Assembly (NCBI RefSeq): GCF_001509475.1
Contig: NZ_LLZG01000232.1
Span: 1 to 64,000, forward strand
DNA: 64,000 nt
Reading direction: 5' to 3'
Source of the DNA: Streptomyces regalis
GTDB taxonomy: Bacteria; Actinomycetota; Actinomycetes; Streptomycetales; Streptomycetaceae
Shown: piece by piece, positions 24,697 to 32,363 of the stretch
How positions within the stretch are numbered: the first letter of the stretch is position 1
Layout of the letters: the number at the start of each line of letters is the position of its first letter
Notes under the pieces: generated by a model
Database searches by the model: none
Seen by the model: only the letters and a program-made list of their open reading frames with translations
What the model was told of the DNA's origin: nothing
Program-made: the position numbers and the translations under genes

Positions 24697-25278
24697 TCAC
24701 GCCGGGTGCGGCGCGGTCAGATACCGCTGCACCGTGGGCGCCAGCCATGCCACGACCTCCTCGCGGGCCAGCGCCACGGCGGGCGGGAACCGCAGGACGT
24801 AGCGCGTGAGTGCCAGCCCGAGCAGTTGCGACGACGCCAGTGCGGCCCGCGCCGGGGCCTGCTCGGGGTCGGGGCACACCTGGCGGGCGAGGGGCAGCAA
24901 CTGGTCCCCGAAGATGCCCCGCATGCGCTCGGCCCCGGCCTGATTGGTCGCGCCGACGCGGAGCAGGGCCGTGAGGACCTCGTTCTCCTCCCACATGGCC
25001 AGGAAGTGCGTGACGAGCGCCCGGCCGACCTCGGCCCGGGGGAACGACGCCGGGTCCGGCAGTTTCAGATCTACGGCGACGGCCGCCGCGAACAGGCCCT
25101 CCTTGTTGCCGTAGTAGCGCATCACCATCGACGGATCGATGTTCGCGTCCTTGGCGATGGCGCGGATGGTGGCGCGCTCGTAACCGTCGGCCGCGAAGCG
25201 CTCGCGGGCCGCGTCGAGGATCGCCGTGCGCGTGGCCTCGGAGCGGCGCGCGGGGGTGGGGGGCTTGCTCTGTGTCAT
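24697..25278 (-). CDS. TetR-family transcriptional regulator
   Basis: A 193-residue TetR protein. The helix-turn-helix (about 15-60) reads AILDAARERFAADGYERATI then DPSMVMRYYGNKEGLF, and the C-terminus is the all-helical ligand domain. The ATG at 25278 has no Shine-Dalgarno; a TACGCT hexamer seven bases upstream suggests a leaderless transcript. It is divergent from an FAD monooxygenase, and the whole space between them is an array of 14-bp units that are its probable operators. Confidence 0.88.
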   Translation of the reverse strand: MTQSKPPTPARRSEATRTAILDAARERFAADGYERATIRAIAKDANIDPSMVMRYYGNKEGLFAAAVAVDLKLPDPASFPRAEVGRALVTHFLAMWEENEVLTALLRVGATNQAGAERMRGIFGDQLLPLARQVCPDPEQAPARAALASSQLLGLALTRYVLRFPPAVALAREEVVAWLAPTVQRYLTAPHPA

Positions 25279-25462
25279 GCCAACAAGCGTAGGTCAACGC
25301 GTGTGGGCCAACAAGCGTGTGCCAACGTATGTGTGCCAGCGAGTGCCTGCCGGCGAGCGCGTGCCAACAAATGTAGGCCCACAAGCGTTGACGCCCCGCG
25401 TCGGGCGACCCTATGCTTGCCAACAAGCGTTGACCAACAGACGTTGGCCAACGAGTGTTGGC
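25279..25462. promoter_or_regulatory. Phased 14-bp operator-like array between tetR and the monooxygenase
   Basis: Units of consensus gCCAACaagcGTtg start at 25279, 25293, 25307, 25321, 25335, 25349, 25363 and 25377, then at 25419, 25433 and 25447, all in one 14-bp register. The last three are symmetric (CAAC-N4-GTTG); unit 11 is a perfect 16-bp palindrome, GCCAACGAGTGTTGGC (25447-25462). Units 1-8 keep mainly the left arm. The two-unit gap (25391-25418) largely matches a promoter, TTGACG at 25388-25393 and TATGCT at 25412-25417. Confidence 0.85.
25388..25417 (+). promoter_or_regulatory. Candidate promoter of the FAD monooxygenase
   Basis: TTGACG (25388-25393) and TATGCT (25412-25417) are separated by 18 bp and resemble a housekeeping sigma promoter. 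Transcription would begin near 25424, inside the first symmetric repeat unit, leaving three operator-like units between start site and ribosome binding site. Confidence 0.6.
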
Positions 25463-25478
25463 AACCAGGAGGGCCACC

Positions 25479-26954
25479 ATGAACGGCACCGGCACCCACA
25501 CCAACTCCCCCCACCCCGTGCTCGTCGTCGGCTCCGGCCCCACCGGTCTCCTCCTGGCCGGTGACCTCGCCGCCGCCGGCGTTCCCGTCACCCTCGTCGA
25601 GAAGCGCCCCCACAAGATCAGCAACCTCTCCCGCGCCTTCGGCGTCCACGCCCGCACCCTGGAACAGCTCGATGCCCGCGGTCTGGCCGACGACTTGCTC
25701 GCCACCGGCAGCACCATCACCGAGCTGCGTCTCTTCCGCCGCCTCTCCCTCGATCTCGGCACGCTGCCGTCCCGCTTCCCGTTCCTGCTCATCACCCCGC
25801 AGTACGAGGTCGAGCGGCTGCTGGAGCGGCGGGCGCGGGAGCTCGGTGTCGAGTTCCTCTTCGAGAGCGAGGTCGTGGGGCTGCGGCAGGACGACAGCGG
25901 GGTCGACCTCGACGTGCGCGGTCCGGACGGGGCGGTCGTCACCCGTCGCGCGGCCTACGTCGTCGGCGCGGACGGTCACCGCAGCGCCGTACGCGACGCC
26001 GTCGGCCTGTCCTTCCCCGGCGTCTCCGTCATCAAGTCCCTGTTCCTGGCGGACGTTCGGCTCGCCGAGCAGCCCGAGAGTGTGCTCACCGTCAACGGCG
26101 CGGGCGACGCCTTCGCGATGATCGCCTCCTTCGGCGACGGCTGGTACCGCGTCATGGGCTGGAACCGCCGCCACGAGGTCGCCGACGACGCCCCGCTCGA
26201 CCTCGACGAGGTCAAGGAGGTCACCCGCCGCGCCCTGGGCACCGACTACGGCATGCACGACGCCCGCTGGCTCTCCCGCTTCCACAGCGACGAGCGGCAG
26301 GCGCCGCAGTACCGGGTCGGGCGGGTCTTCCTCGCCGGCGACGCCGCCCACGTGCACTCACCGGCCGGCGGGCAGGGCATGAACACCGGCCTGCAGGACG
26401 CGGCCAACCTCGGCTGGAAGCTCGCCGCCGTCGTCAAGGGCCGGGCGCCCGAGGGCCTCCTGGACACCTACCAGGCCGAGCGCCACCCGGTCGGCAAGGC
26501 CGTCCTGCGCAGCAGCGGCGGGCTGGTCCGGCTGGCGCGGGCACAGAACCCGGCGCTGCGTGCCGTACGCGCCCTCGTCTCCGCCTTCGTCAACGCGGCC
26601 CGGCCCGCCCAGGCGAAGGCACTGGCCCAGATCTCGGGCATCGGCTACCAGTACCCCGCCCCGCGTGGTTCCCACCGCCTGGTCGGCACCCGCGTCCCGG
26701 ACGTGGCTCTGGAGAGCGGCCGCCTTTACGAGGCCCTGCGCGGCGGACGGTTCGTGCTGATCACCCCGAAGGCGGCCGACGTGTCCGAGGACCAGGGCCC
26801 CCGCAAGGACCGGCTGTCCGTGGAGCGCTGGGCGAGCGACCGCCGTACGACCGTGCTGGTGCGGCCCGATGGATACGTGGCCTGGGCGGCGGACGCCACG
26901 GGCGCCACGGACGCGCGGGCGATCGAGGCGGCAATCGCCGCGCACGTGGGGTGA
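25479..26954 (+). CDS. FAD-dependent aromatic monooxygenase (PheA/TfdB type)
   Basis: A 491-residue flavoprotein. The Rossmann motif VGSGPTGLLLAGDLA (about 11-25) binds ADP of FAD, VVGADGHRSAVR (about 164-175) is the DG motif, and GDAAHVHSPAGGQGMN is the second FAD motif. A C-terminal thioredoxin-like domain (about 390-491) ends the protein. Such enzymes hydroxylate phenolic or polyketide substrates with NAD(P)H. I use the ATG at 25479, preceded by AGGAGGG. Control by the divergent TetR is very likely; it may detoxify the TetR ligand. Confidence 0.9.
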   Translation: MNGTGTHTNSPHPVLVVGSGPTGLLLAGDLAAAGVPVTLVEKRPHKISNLSRAFGVHARTLEQLDARGLADDLLATGSTITELRLFRRLSLDLGTLPSRFPFLLITPQYEVERLLERRARELGVEFLFESEVVGLRQDDSGVDLDVRGPDGAVVTRRAAYVVGADGHRSAVRDAVGLSFPGVSVIKSLFLADVRLAEQPESVLTVNGAGDAFAMIASFGDGWYRVMGWNRRHEVADDAPLDLDEVKEVTRRALGTDYGMHDARWLSRFHSDERQAPQYRVGRVFLAGDAAHVHSPAGGQGMNTGLQDAANLGWKLAAVVKGRAPEGLLDTYQAERHPVGKAVLRSSGGLVRLARAQNPALRAVRALVSAFVNAARPAQAKALAQISGIGYQYPAPRGSHRLVGTRVPDVALESGRLYEALRGGRFVLITPKAADVSEDQGPRKDRLSVERWASDRRTTVLVRPDGYVAWAADATGATDARAIEAAIAAHVG

Positions 26955-26966
26955 GCGGAGCCCCGG

Positions 26967-27479
26967 CTACCGGGAATCGGGCGTCCCTGCGAGCAACTCC
27001 CGCAACAGGTCGGCCAGTCGGTCGGCCTGTTCGTCGTCGAGGGTGGACAGGGCCTCCGTCTGAACGGCCAGGCCCGCGCCGACCGCCTCGTCGATGATGG
27101 TCAACCCCTTGTCGGTGAGGGTGACTTGCAGGCCGCGGCGGTCGTGCGGGTCGGGGGAGCGGCGCAGCAGGCCGGCCCGTTCCAGTTTGTCGAGCCGGCC
27201 GGTCATGCCGCCGGTGGTGAGCATGAGCGTCGCCGAGAGCTGGCGGGGCGAGAGCGTGTACGGCTCACCGGAGCGGCGCAGGGTCGCCAGGACGTCGAAC
27301 TCGCCGCGCGAGATGCCGTAGGGCGCGTACGCCTTCTCCATGCGGTCGCCCATCGTGCGCGAGAGGCGGTAGATCCGCCCGAAGACCTCCATCGCCTTGG
27401 TGTCGAGGTCGGGCCGCACGGTCGCCCACTGGTCGATGATCGCGTCGACGGGGTCCTTGCGCTGGGGGCGTTCGCTCAT
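26967..27479 (-). CDS. MarR-family transcriptional regulator
   Basis: A 170-residue MarR protein with winged helix (GEFDVLATLRRSG... LSATLMLTTGGMTGRLDKLE then DPHDRRGLQVTLTDKG). The ATG at 27479 starts MSERPQRKD; GATACT six bases upstream suggests a leaderless mRNA. The longer frame to 27662 reads through the promoter and is rejected. It is divergent from an EamA exporter and probably represses it through the palindrome at 27529-27558. Confidence 0.88.
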   Translation of the reverse strand: MSERPQRKDPVDAIIDQWATVRPDLDTKAMEVFGRIYRLSRTMGDRMEKAYAPYGISRGEFDVLATLRRSGEPYTLSPRQLSATLMLTTGGMTGRLDKLERAGLLRRSPDPHDRRGLQVTLTDKGLTIIDEAVGAGLAVQTEALSTLDDEQADRLADLLRELLAGTPDSR

Positions 27480-27523
27480 GCGTCGAGTATCGGCGGTCCG
27501 ATGCTGGCCTGCAAGAAAGTGGC

Positions 27524-27558
27524 TTGACGGAAAGTGACTTAGCGCTAAGCTACTTTCC
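27524..27558 (+). promoter_or_regulatory. EamA exporter promoter with MarR operator
   Basis: TTGACG (27524-27529) and TAAGCT (27546-27551) form a -35/-10 pair with a 16-bp spacer. A 30-bp inverted repeat (27529-27558) covers the spacer and the -10: outer arms GGAAAGT/ACTTTCC, two unpaired bases, and the inner perfect core CTTAGCGCTAAG. A MarR dimer here would block RNA polymerase. Confidence 0.7.
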
Positions 27559-27585
27559 ATTGACCTACTTCGAAGGGTGCGTCCT

Positions 27586-28560
27586 ATGGCCGCCAGCCGC
27601 GTCGGCGGTGTCTCTCCCGCCCTGATACTCCTCACCGCCCTCGCGCCCATCTCCTGGGGCACGACCTACGCGGTCACCACCGAGTTCCTGCCGGCCGACC
27701 GGCCCCTGTTCACCGGCCTGATGCGCGCTCTCCCCGCCGGTCTGCTGCTGCTCGCCCTCGCCCGTGTGCTGCCGCGGGGCGCCTGGTGGTGGAAGTCGGC
27801 GGTGCTGGGCGCGCTGAACATCGGGGCCTTCTTCCCCCTCCTCTTCCTCTCCGCGTACCGGTTGCCCGGGGGTATGGCCGCCGTCGTCGGCTCGGTCGGT
27901 CCGCTGTTCGTCGTGGGTCTCTCTGCGCTGTTCCTGGGGCAACGGCCGACGGTGCGGAACGTGCTCACCGGGGTCGCGGCGGCCTTCGGCGTCAGCCTGG
28001 TGGTGCTGAAGGCGGCCGGTGCGCTCGACCTCGTCGGCCTGCTGGCGGCCCTGGCCTCGACGGCGTCCATGTCCACCGGCACCGTGCTGACCAAGCGGTG
28101 GGGGCGCCCCGAGGGCGTCGGCCCGCTCGCCCTCACCAGCTGGCAGTTGACGGCCGGTGGCCTGCTCATCGCGCCCCTCGCCCTCCTCGTCGAGGGCGCC
28201 CCGCCCGCGTTCGACGGCCGGGCGGTCGGCGGCTACCTCTATCTGGCGCTGGCGAACACGGCGGTCGCGTACTGGCTCTGGTTCCGCGGCATCGGCCGCC
28301 TCAGTGCCACGCAGGTCACCTTCCTCGGCCCACTGTCCCCGCTGACCGCCGCCGTGGTCGGCTGGGCGGCGCTGGGGCAGGCGCTGTCCCCGCTCCAACT
28401 GGCGGGCATGACGCTCGCGTTCGGGGCGACGGTCGTGGGGCAGATCGGGGTGACCGGCACTGGTGCGGGGTCGGCTGCCGGACGCCGATCATTCAGTTCT
28501 TCTGAAAAGAAGCATCAAAAAGATTCGATGGACGTGACAGGTCCGGCGCTGCAACGGTAG
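27586..28560 (+). CDS. EamA-family (DMT) transporter
   Basis: A 324-residue protein with ten hydrophobic helices in two EamA repeats (about 8-140 and 150-285). The ATG at 27586 follows GAAGGG; the GTG at 27577 is too close to that site. The last ~30 residues (GRRSFSSSEKKHQKDS...) are hydrophilic and come from unusually A/T-rich DNA that also contains a palindrome, so the tail may overlap the control region of the next gene. Exporter of metabolites or drugs under the divergent MarR. Confidence 0.85.
   Translation: MAASRVGGVSPALILLTALAPISWGTTYAVTTEFLPADRPLFTGLMRALPAGLLLLALARVLPRGAWWWKSAVLGALNIGAFFPLLFLSAYRLPGGMAAVVGSVGPLFVVGLSALFLGQRPTVRNVLTGVAAAFGVSLVVLKAAGALDLVGLLAALASTASMSTGTVLTKRWGRPEGVGPLALTSWQLTAGGLLIAPLALLVEGAPPAFDGRAVGGYLYLALANTAVAYWLWFRGIGRLSATQVTFLGPLSPLTAAVVGWAALGQALSPLQLAGMTLAFGATVVGQIGVTGTGAGSAAGRRSFSSSEKKHQKDSMDVTGPALQR
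28492..28512. promoter_or_regulatory. LysR-type box inside the end of the first EamA gene
   Basis: TTCAGTTCTTCTGAA (28492-28506) is a 5-5-5 palindrome that also fits the LysR T-N11-A pattern, overlapped by CTTCT-N4-AGAAG to 28512. It lies in the only A/T-rich patch of the area, about 120 bp upstream of the second EamA gene, which is followed by a LysR gene. Its role as operator is inference. Confidence 0.4.
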
Positions 28561-28568
28561 ATCGAGCC

Positions 28569-28607
28569 CGATCACCGATCACCGATCACCGATCGCCGAT
28601 CGCCGTC
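28569..28607. repeat. Tandem 8-bp repeat upstream of second EamA gene
   Basis: Five successive gatca/gccg-type octamers (gatcaccg three times, then gatcgccg twice) fill the space between the first EamA stop and the ribosome binding site of the second. It may affect mRNA structure; no other role is visible. Confidence 0.7.
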
Positions 28608-28623
28608 CAGCGAAAGGACCTCC

Positions 28624-29541
28624 GTGACCGTCGTCCTCCCCAGGACCGCCACCACCCCGACCCACCTCCCCAGGGCGACCGTCCTCGGCATCGCCCTCGC
28701 CGCCCTCGCCACGGTCGTCTGGTCGGGCAGCTTCGTCACCTCCCGCGCGCTGCACGACAGCGTGCCGCCGGTGCAGCAGGCGTTCTGGAGATGGCTGGTG
28801 GCGCTGGCCGCGGTGGCTCCCTTCGGCGCCCGGCAGGCATGGCGGCAACGGGAGTTGATCCGCCGCCACCTCGGGTTCGTGCTGCTTGCCTCTCTCCTCG
28901 GCGTCACCGCCTACAACACCCTGGTCAACCATGCCGGGTTGACCACGCCCGCCGCCAACATGGGCATGATCATGGCTGCTTCGCCGGTCCTGATGGCCGT
29001 GTTCGAACGGGCCGCGGGGATACGGCTGGGCGCGCGCCGGGTGGCGGGACTGCTGACGGCCTGTGCGGGCGTCGTGCTGCTGATCGGGGGTGGCGCGGGC
29101 GGGGCCGGGTTCGCGGCAGGGGACCTGTGGATGGTGGCCGCTGCCTGCTGCTTCGCGTCGTACAGCGGTCTGCTGCGGCGCAAGCCGGCCGAACTGGGCG
29201 GTGCGGCCTTCCTGTTCACCACGTTCGTGCTGGGCACGGTCCTGCTGTTGCCCGCGCAGGGGGTCAGCCTTGCGGTGCAGGGCGGCTTCGAGCCGACGCC
29301 CGGGACGGTCCTGCCGATCGTCTACGTGGGCGTCGCCTCCTCCGCCGTCGCCTTCTTCGCCTGGAACAAGGCGATCGCGCTGGTCGGCCCGAGCCGTGCC
29401 GGTGTCGTCTACTACCTCCAGCCGGTGTGCGTGTCCCTGCTGTCCTGGGCGGTGCTCGGCGAGGCGACCGGCTGGACGCAGGTGGGGTGCATGGCGCTGA
29501 TCCTCGGCGGAGTCGTCCTGGGGGCGGGGGCGCGTCGGTGA
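28624..29541 (+). CDS. Second EamA-family (DMT) transporter
   Basis: A 305-residue ten-helix DMT protein (two EamA domains, about 17-145 and 160-300), only distantly similar to its neighbour. GTG start with AAAGGA upstream. The LysR gene starts 14 bases after its stop and may control it. The two exporters are probably not one heterodimer, since each has a full two-repeat fold. Confidence 0.88.
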   Translation: MTVVLPRTATTPTHLPRATVLGIALAALATVVWSGSFVTSRALHDSVPPVQQAFWRWLVALAAVAPFGARQAWRQRELIRRHLGFVLLASLLGVTAYNTLVNHAGLTTPAANMGMIMAASPVLMAVFERAAGIRLGARRVAGLLTACAGVVLLIGGGAGGAGFAAGDLWMVAAACCFASYSGLLRRKPAELGGAAFLFTTFVLGTVLLLPAQGVSLAVQGGFEPTPGTVLPIVYVGVASSAVAFFAWNKAIALVGPSRAGVVYYLQPVCVSLLSWAVLGEATGWTQVGCMALILGGVVLGAGARR

Positions 29542-29555
29542 CGTAGGTTGCCGCC

Positions 29556-30452
29556 ATGGTCGACTGGGACATCCGGAAGCTGCAGATCCTGCGGACGTTG
29601 GGGGAGCGGGGGACCGTGACGGCGACGGCCGAGGCGCTGCGGATGACGCCGTCCGCCGTGTCGCAGCAGCTGACGAACCTCGCCAAGCAGGTGGGGGTGC
29701 CGTTGCTGGAGGCGCACGGGCGGCGGGTGCGGCTGACGGATGCGGCGCGGCTCGTGCTGCGGCACGCCGAGGCCGTGTTCGAGCAACTGGAGCGGGCGGA
29801 CGCGGAGTTGGCGGCGTACGTGCACGGCGAGGTCGGGGAGGTGCGGGTCGCGGCGTTCTCCACCGCCGTACCCGCCCTTGTCGTACCCGCCGTGCGGGCG
29901 CTGCGGACCGCGCATCCCGGGGTGACCCTGCGGGTGCGGGAGGCGGAGGCCGGGGAGGCGTACGAGCTGCTGGCCGCCGGGGACGTCGACCTCGCCCTGT
30001 CCCTCGCCGCGCAGGCCCCGACGGCCGCCGACCCCCGCTTCACCCGCGTCCCGCTGCTCGCCGACCCCCTCGACGTCGCCCTGCCCCGCGACCACCCGCT
30101 CGCCGCCGCGGAGGGGCTGCGGCTCGCCGATCTCGCGGGGGAGCCATGGATCTTCGGCGGCAGCGGGCCCTGGTCGGACATCACCCGCGGGGCCTGCGAG
30201 GCGGCCGGGTTCAGCCCCGTCCAGGGGCACTCGGCGGCCGGGTGGACGGCGATCCTGGCGATGGTGGAGGCGGGGATGGGGGTGGCGTTGGTGCCGCGGA
30301 TGGCTGCGGTGGCCAGGGGCGGGGTCGTGATGCGGGAGCTGGGTGCGCAGCGGCCGGTTCGGCATGTGGTGGCAGCCGTACGCAAGGGCGGGGCGGATTC
30401 ACCGGCGGTGGGGAGGGCACTCGACGCTCTGCGGAGTGCTGCCGCCGCGTAG
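29556..30452 (+). CDS. LysR-family transcriptional regulator
   Basis: A 298-residue LysR protein. The N-terminal helix-turn-helix (IRKLQILRTLGERGTVTATA, MTPSAVSQQLTNLAKQ) is followed by the effector domain. TAGGTT lies six bases before the ATG with no Shine-Dalgarno, so it is probably also transcribed as a leaderless mRNA. It ends six bases before the convergent GntR gene, leaving no room for a terminator. Confidence 0.88.
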   Translation: MVDWDIRKLQILRTLGERGTVTATAEALRMTPSAVSQQLTNLAKQVGVPLLEAHGRRVRLTDAARLVLRHAEAVFEQLERADAELAAYVHGEVGEVRVAAFSTAVPALVVPAVRALRTAHPGVTLRVREAEAGEAYELLAAGDVDLALSLAAQAPTAADPRFTRVPLLADPLDVALPRDHPLAAAEGLRLADLAGEPWIFGGSGPWSDITRGACEAAGFSPVQGHSAAGWTAILAMVEAGMGVALVPRMAAVARGGVVMRELGAQRPVRHVVAAVRKGGADSPAVGRALDALRSAAAA

Positions 30453-30458
30453 TCGGGG

Positions 30459-31238
30459 TCACTCCGGCATGAACTCGTACTGAAGTTCGTAGAGGTGGCC
30501 TGCCTTGACCATGACCGTGACTTCGACGGAACGCTCGTCGTCGCTGTACACGACGCGCAGCGTACGGAGAACCGGCAGGTCACTGGGCAGGTTCAAGGCC
30601 TGGTACTGCTCTTGGGTGGGAACTCTGGCGGAGACTCGGTCCACGCTGAGACGCGGAGGATGTCCGAGTTCGGCGAGGAGGGCTGGAGTGCCGCCCCTGA
30701 TCTTCCGCTTGTCCATGATGGCGGTCCCTCGGGCAAGGGCCAAGGGGTAGTAGGACTTGACCAGCTCGACGGGTTCCCCGTCGATGGAGAGAAGCTGGTG
30801 CCGCAGCAGAGCCGTCTCGCTCTCGGCGAGATCCAAGGCGGATGAGACATCGGCAGGGGGACGGACCTCCGCCACGTCCAGCAGGGTGCTGTGAGCCTGG
30901 GTTCCGCGCTTCGCGGCTTCGGTCAGCCAGCGGTAGGGCTGTCCCGGCCGGGCCGGAGCCATGAACGCGGCGGGGCGCATGGTCCGCTGCCGGTGCTCGC
31001 GCACAGTGACCGCGGCTCCGGCGCGGCCGATGACGAGCCGCTCGTCCTTGAGGACCTGGAGTGCTTTCTGAATGGTGGCGTTGGAGGCGTCGAATCTCGC
31101 CTTGAGCTGAGCAGTGGAGGGCAGCTTGGCGCCCGGCGCCAGGTCGCCGCTCATGATCTCGTCCCGGAGGTCGGCGGCGATCCGCTCGTGGAGCGAACGC
31201 GGGTCCGAGGCGTCGCTGTCGGTGGTGGGCACAGTCAT
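30459..31238 (-). CDS. GntR-family regulator with UTRA ligand domain
   Basis: A 259-residue HutC-type GntR protein. The winged helix is at about 15-80 (LHERIAADLRDEIMSGDLAPG, then FDASNATIQKALQVLKDE), and the UTRA domain at about 105-255. Its ATG overlaps the stop of the UTRA-only gene upstream (ATGA), so the pair is co-expressed. It is divergent from the HATPase/SAHH-like/Nudix genes and probably regulates them. The ligand is unknown. Confidence 0.88.
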   Translation of the reverse strand: MTVPTTDSDASDPRSLHERIAADLRDEIMSGDLAPGAKLPSTAQLKARFDASNATIQKALQVLKDERLVIGRAGAAVTVREHRQRTMRPAAFMAPARPGQPYRWLTEAAKRGTQAHSTLLDVAEVRPPADVSSALDLAESETALLRHQLLSIDGEPVELVKSYYPLALARGTAIMDKRKIRGGTPALLAELGHPPRLSVDRVSARVPTQEQYQALNLPSDLPVLRTLRVVYSDDERSVEVTVMVKAGHLYELQYEFMPE

Positions 31239-31777
31239 CCGATCTTGATTTCGTAACGCAGCCGCTGCCGATGAGCCGGCATGACCATCACGTCGACCTG
31301 TATGGGCTTGTCATCGGTGTCCAGTGTGACCCTGCTCAGCCGTAGGACCGGCTCGTCCGCGCTCATGCGCAAAGTCTCGCGCTCCTCGTCGCTGGGCATC
31401 CGAGCCGTGACATCCTCACGCACTCGTGCGCCGACGTGCCCGAGTTCGGCGAGGAACGTCACGGCACCACCGGGGATCTTCCCCTTCTCGGCGAGACGGG
31501 TGCCATGGGCGATGCTCAGCGGGTAGTACGTGTCCGTCAACTCGCATGGGGCGCCGTCCAGTTGAATGACCCTTCGGCGCACGACAACCGATTCCCCCGC
31601 CTGCAGGCCGAGAAGTGTGGCGACCTCCTCCGGAGCGGGCACCTCGCCGGCGAAGGCGATGCGCTGGCTGCCCTTGCCTCCATGGGCGGCGGCCTCGGCG
31701 CCCCACGCGTCGGGTTGCCCCTTCTCTTTTGGTGTCAGATACGGCATCGAGGTGCTGACCCAAGCGCTGTCACTCAC
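31235..31777 (-). CDS. Stand-alone UTRA-domain protein (GntR type without DNA-binding domain)
   Basis: A 180-residue protein whose residues about 35-178 align in pattern with the UTRA domain of the next gene (VVRRRVIQLDGAPCELTDTYYP, then RLSRVTLDTDDKPIQVDVMV). The first 35 residues carry no helix-turn-helix; MPYLTPKEKGQPDAW resembles a family of free UTRA proteins in Streptomyces. GTG start with AGGAGGAC upstream. It is coupled to the full GntR gene, so a co-sensor or mixed dimer is plausible; this is inference. Confidence 0.8.
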   Translation of the reverse strand: MSDSAWVSTSMPYLTPKEKGQPDAWGAEAAAHGGKGSQRIAFAGEVPAPEEVATLLGLQAGESVVVRRRVIQLDGAPCELTDTYYPLSIAHGTRLAEKGKIPGGAVTFLAELGHVGARVREDVTARMPSDEERETLRMSADEPVLRLSRVTLDTDDKPIQVDVMVMPAHRQRLRYEIKIG

Positions 31778-31896
31778 GGTGTCCTCCTGCGGAGCGGGAT
31801 TTCGACCTTGCCGCTTTACACGTTAAGCGACTCGCACAGGTGCCCGCTTCCCGGACCTTCCTTTCTGGGCATTTCTTTCCGCTTTTCGCGAATAGT

Positions 31897-31919
31897 GGTA
31901 CGGTGTCTCTGATCGTACC
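31897..31919. promoter_or_regulatory. Inverted repeat in the GntR/HATPase divergent promoter region
   Basis: GGTACG (31897-31902) and CGTACC (31914-31919) form an inverted repeat with an 11-base spacer, 25 bp upstream of the HATPase start. A second imperfect repeat (CGCTT 31812-31816, AAGCG 31825-31829) lies near the regulator side. Both are candidate GntR operators. Confidence 0.5.
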
Positions 31920-31943
31920 CCACACGAACAGGCGGTGATTCGC

Positions 31944-32363
31944 ATGCCCTTGTCGCGGCAAAGGCGATTCCCTCGCGCCCGCAGCTCCGTCGGCGCCGCA
32001 CGTGCCTTCGCCCTCCAAACGCTCATGGAGTGGGGCTGCACCGATCGGCATGACGATGTGCGGCTCTGTGTCTCGGAGCTGGCAACGAACGCGTTACTGC
32101 ACGGCGTCCCGCCAGGGCGTGAGTTCTGTCTGACGGTCATCACCGAAGGCTCGCTGGTCCGCGTCGAGGTCCGGGACAGCGGGGGCGGGCGCCCGGAGGC
32201 GGCGCAGAAGCGAGCTGACGACTGCGGAGGCTGGGGGCTTCGTCTCGTGACCGCTCTCGCCGACGACTTCGGCGTAACCGCGCACAGCCCCGGAAAGACC
32301 GTTTGGTCTGAGTTCAAGATTGCCGGCGCAAGGATCGAGGAGCCTCAGGATGGAAGCATCTGA
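31944..32363 (+). CDS. HATPase-fold ATP-binding protein (RsbW/anti-sigma-like), TTA codon
   Basis: A 139-residue single-domain GHKL ATPase: N-box ELATNALLHG (Asn about 50), G1 box VEVRDSGGGRP, G2-like GGWGLRLV. This is the family of Streptomyces anti-sigma-like serine kinases. I choose the ATG at 31944 over the GTG at 31935 because AGGCGGTGA ends five bases before it. Codon 51 (32094-32096) is TTA, which needs the bldA tRNA, so translation should be limited to development or stationary phase. The end overlaps the SAHH-like gene by 14 bases. Confidence 0.85.
   Translation: MPLSRQRRFPRARSSVGAARAFALQTLMEWGCTDRHDDVRLCVSELATNALLHGVPPGREFCLTVITEGSLVRVEVRDSGGGRPEAAQKRADDCGGWGLRLVTALADDFGVTAHSPGKTVWSEFKIAGARIEEPQDGSI

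Noticed and set aside
25279..25462. CRISPR-like array
   Set aside because: Units are 14 bp, contiguous without unique spacers, and there are no cas genes. A promoter and operator symmetry explain it better.
25226..25564. Repetitive Trp/Val/Pro peptide frame across the tetR spacer
   Set aside because: It is the translation of the 14-bp operator array. The period is not a multiple of three and the start lies inside the tetR gene.
31801..31943. Phage or plasmid integration junction at the cassette edge
   Set aside because: The region is lower in GC than its neighbours, but no integrase, direct repeats of att type or tRNA gene is visible on either side.
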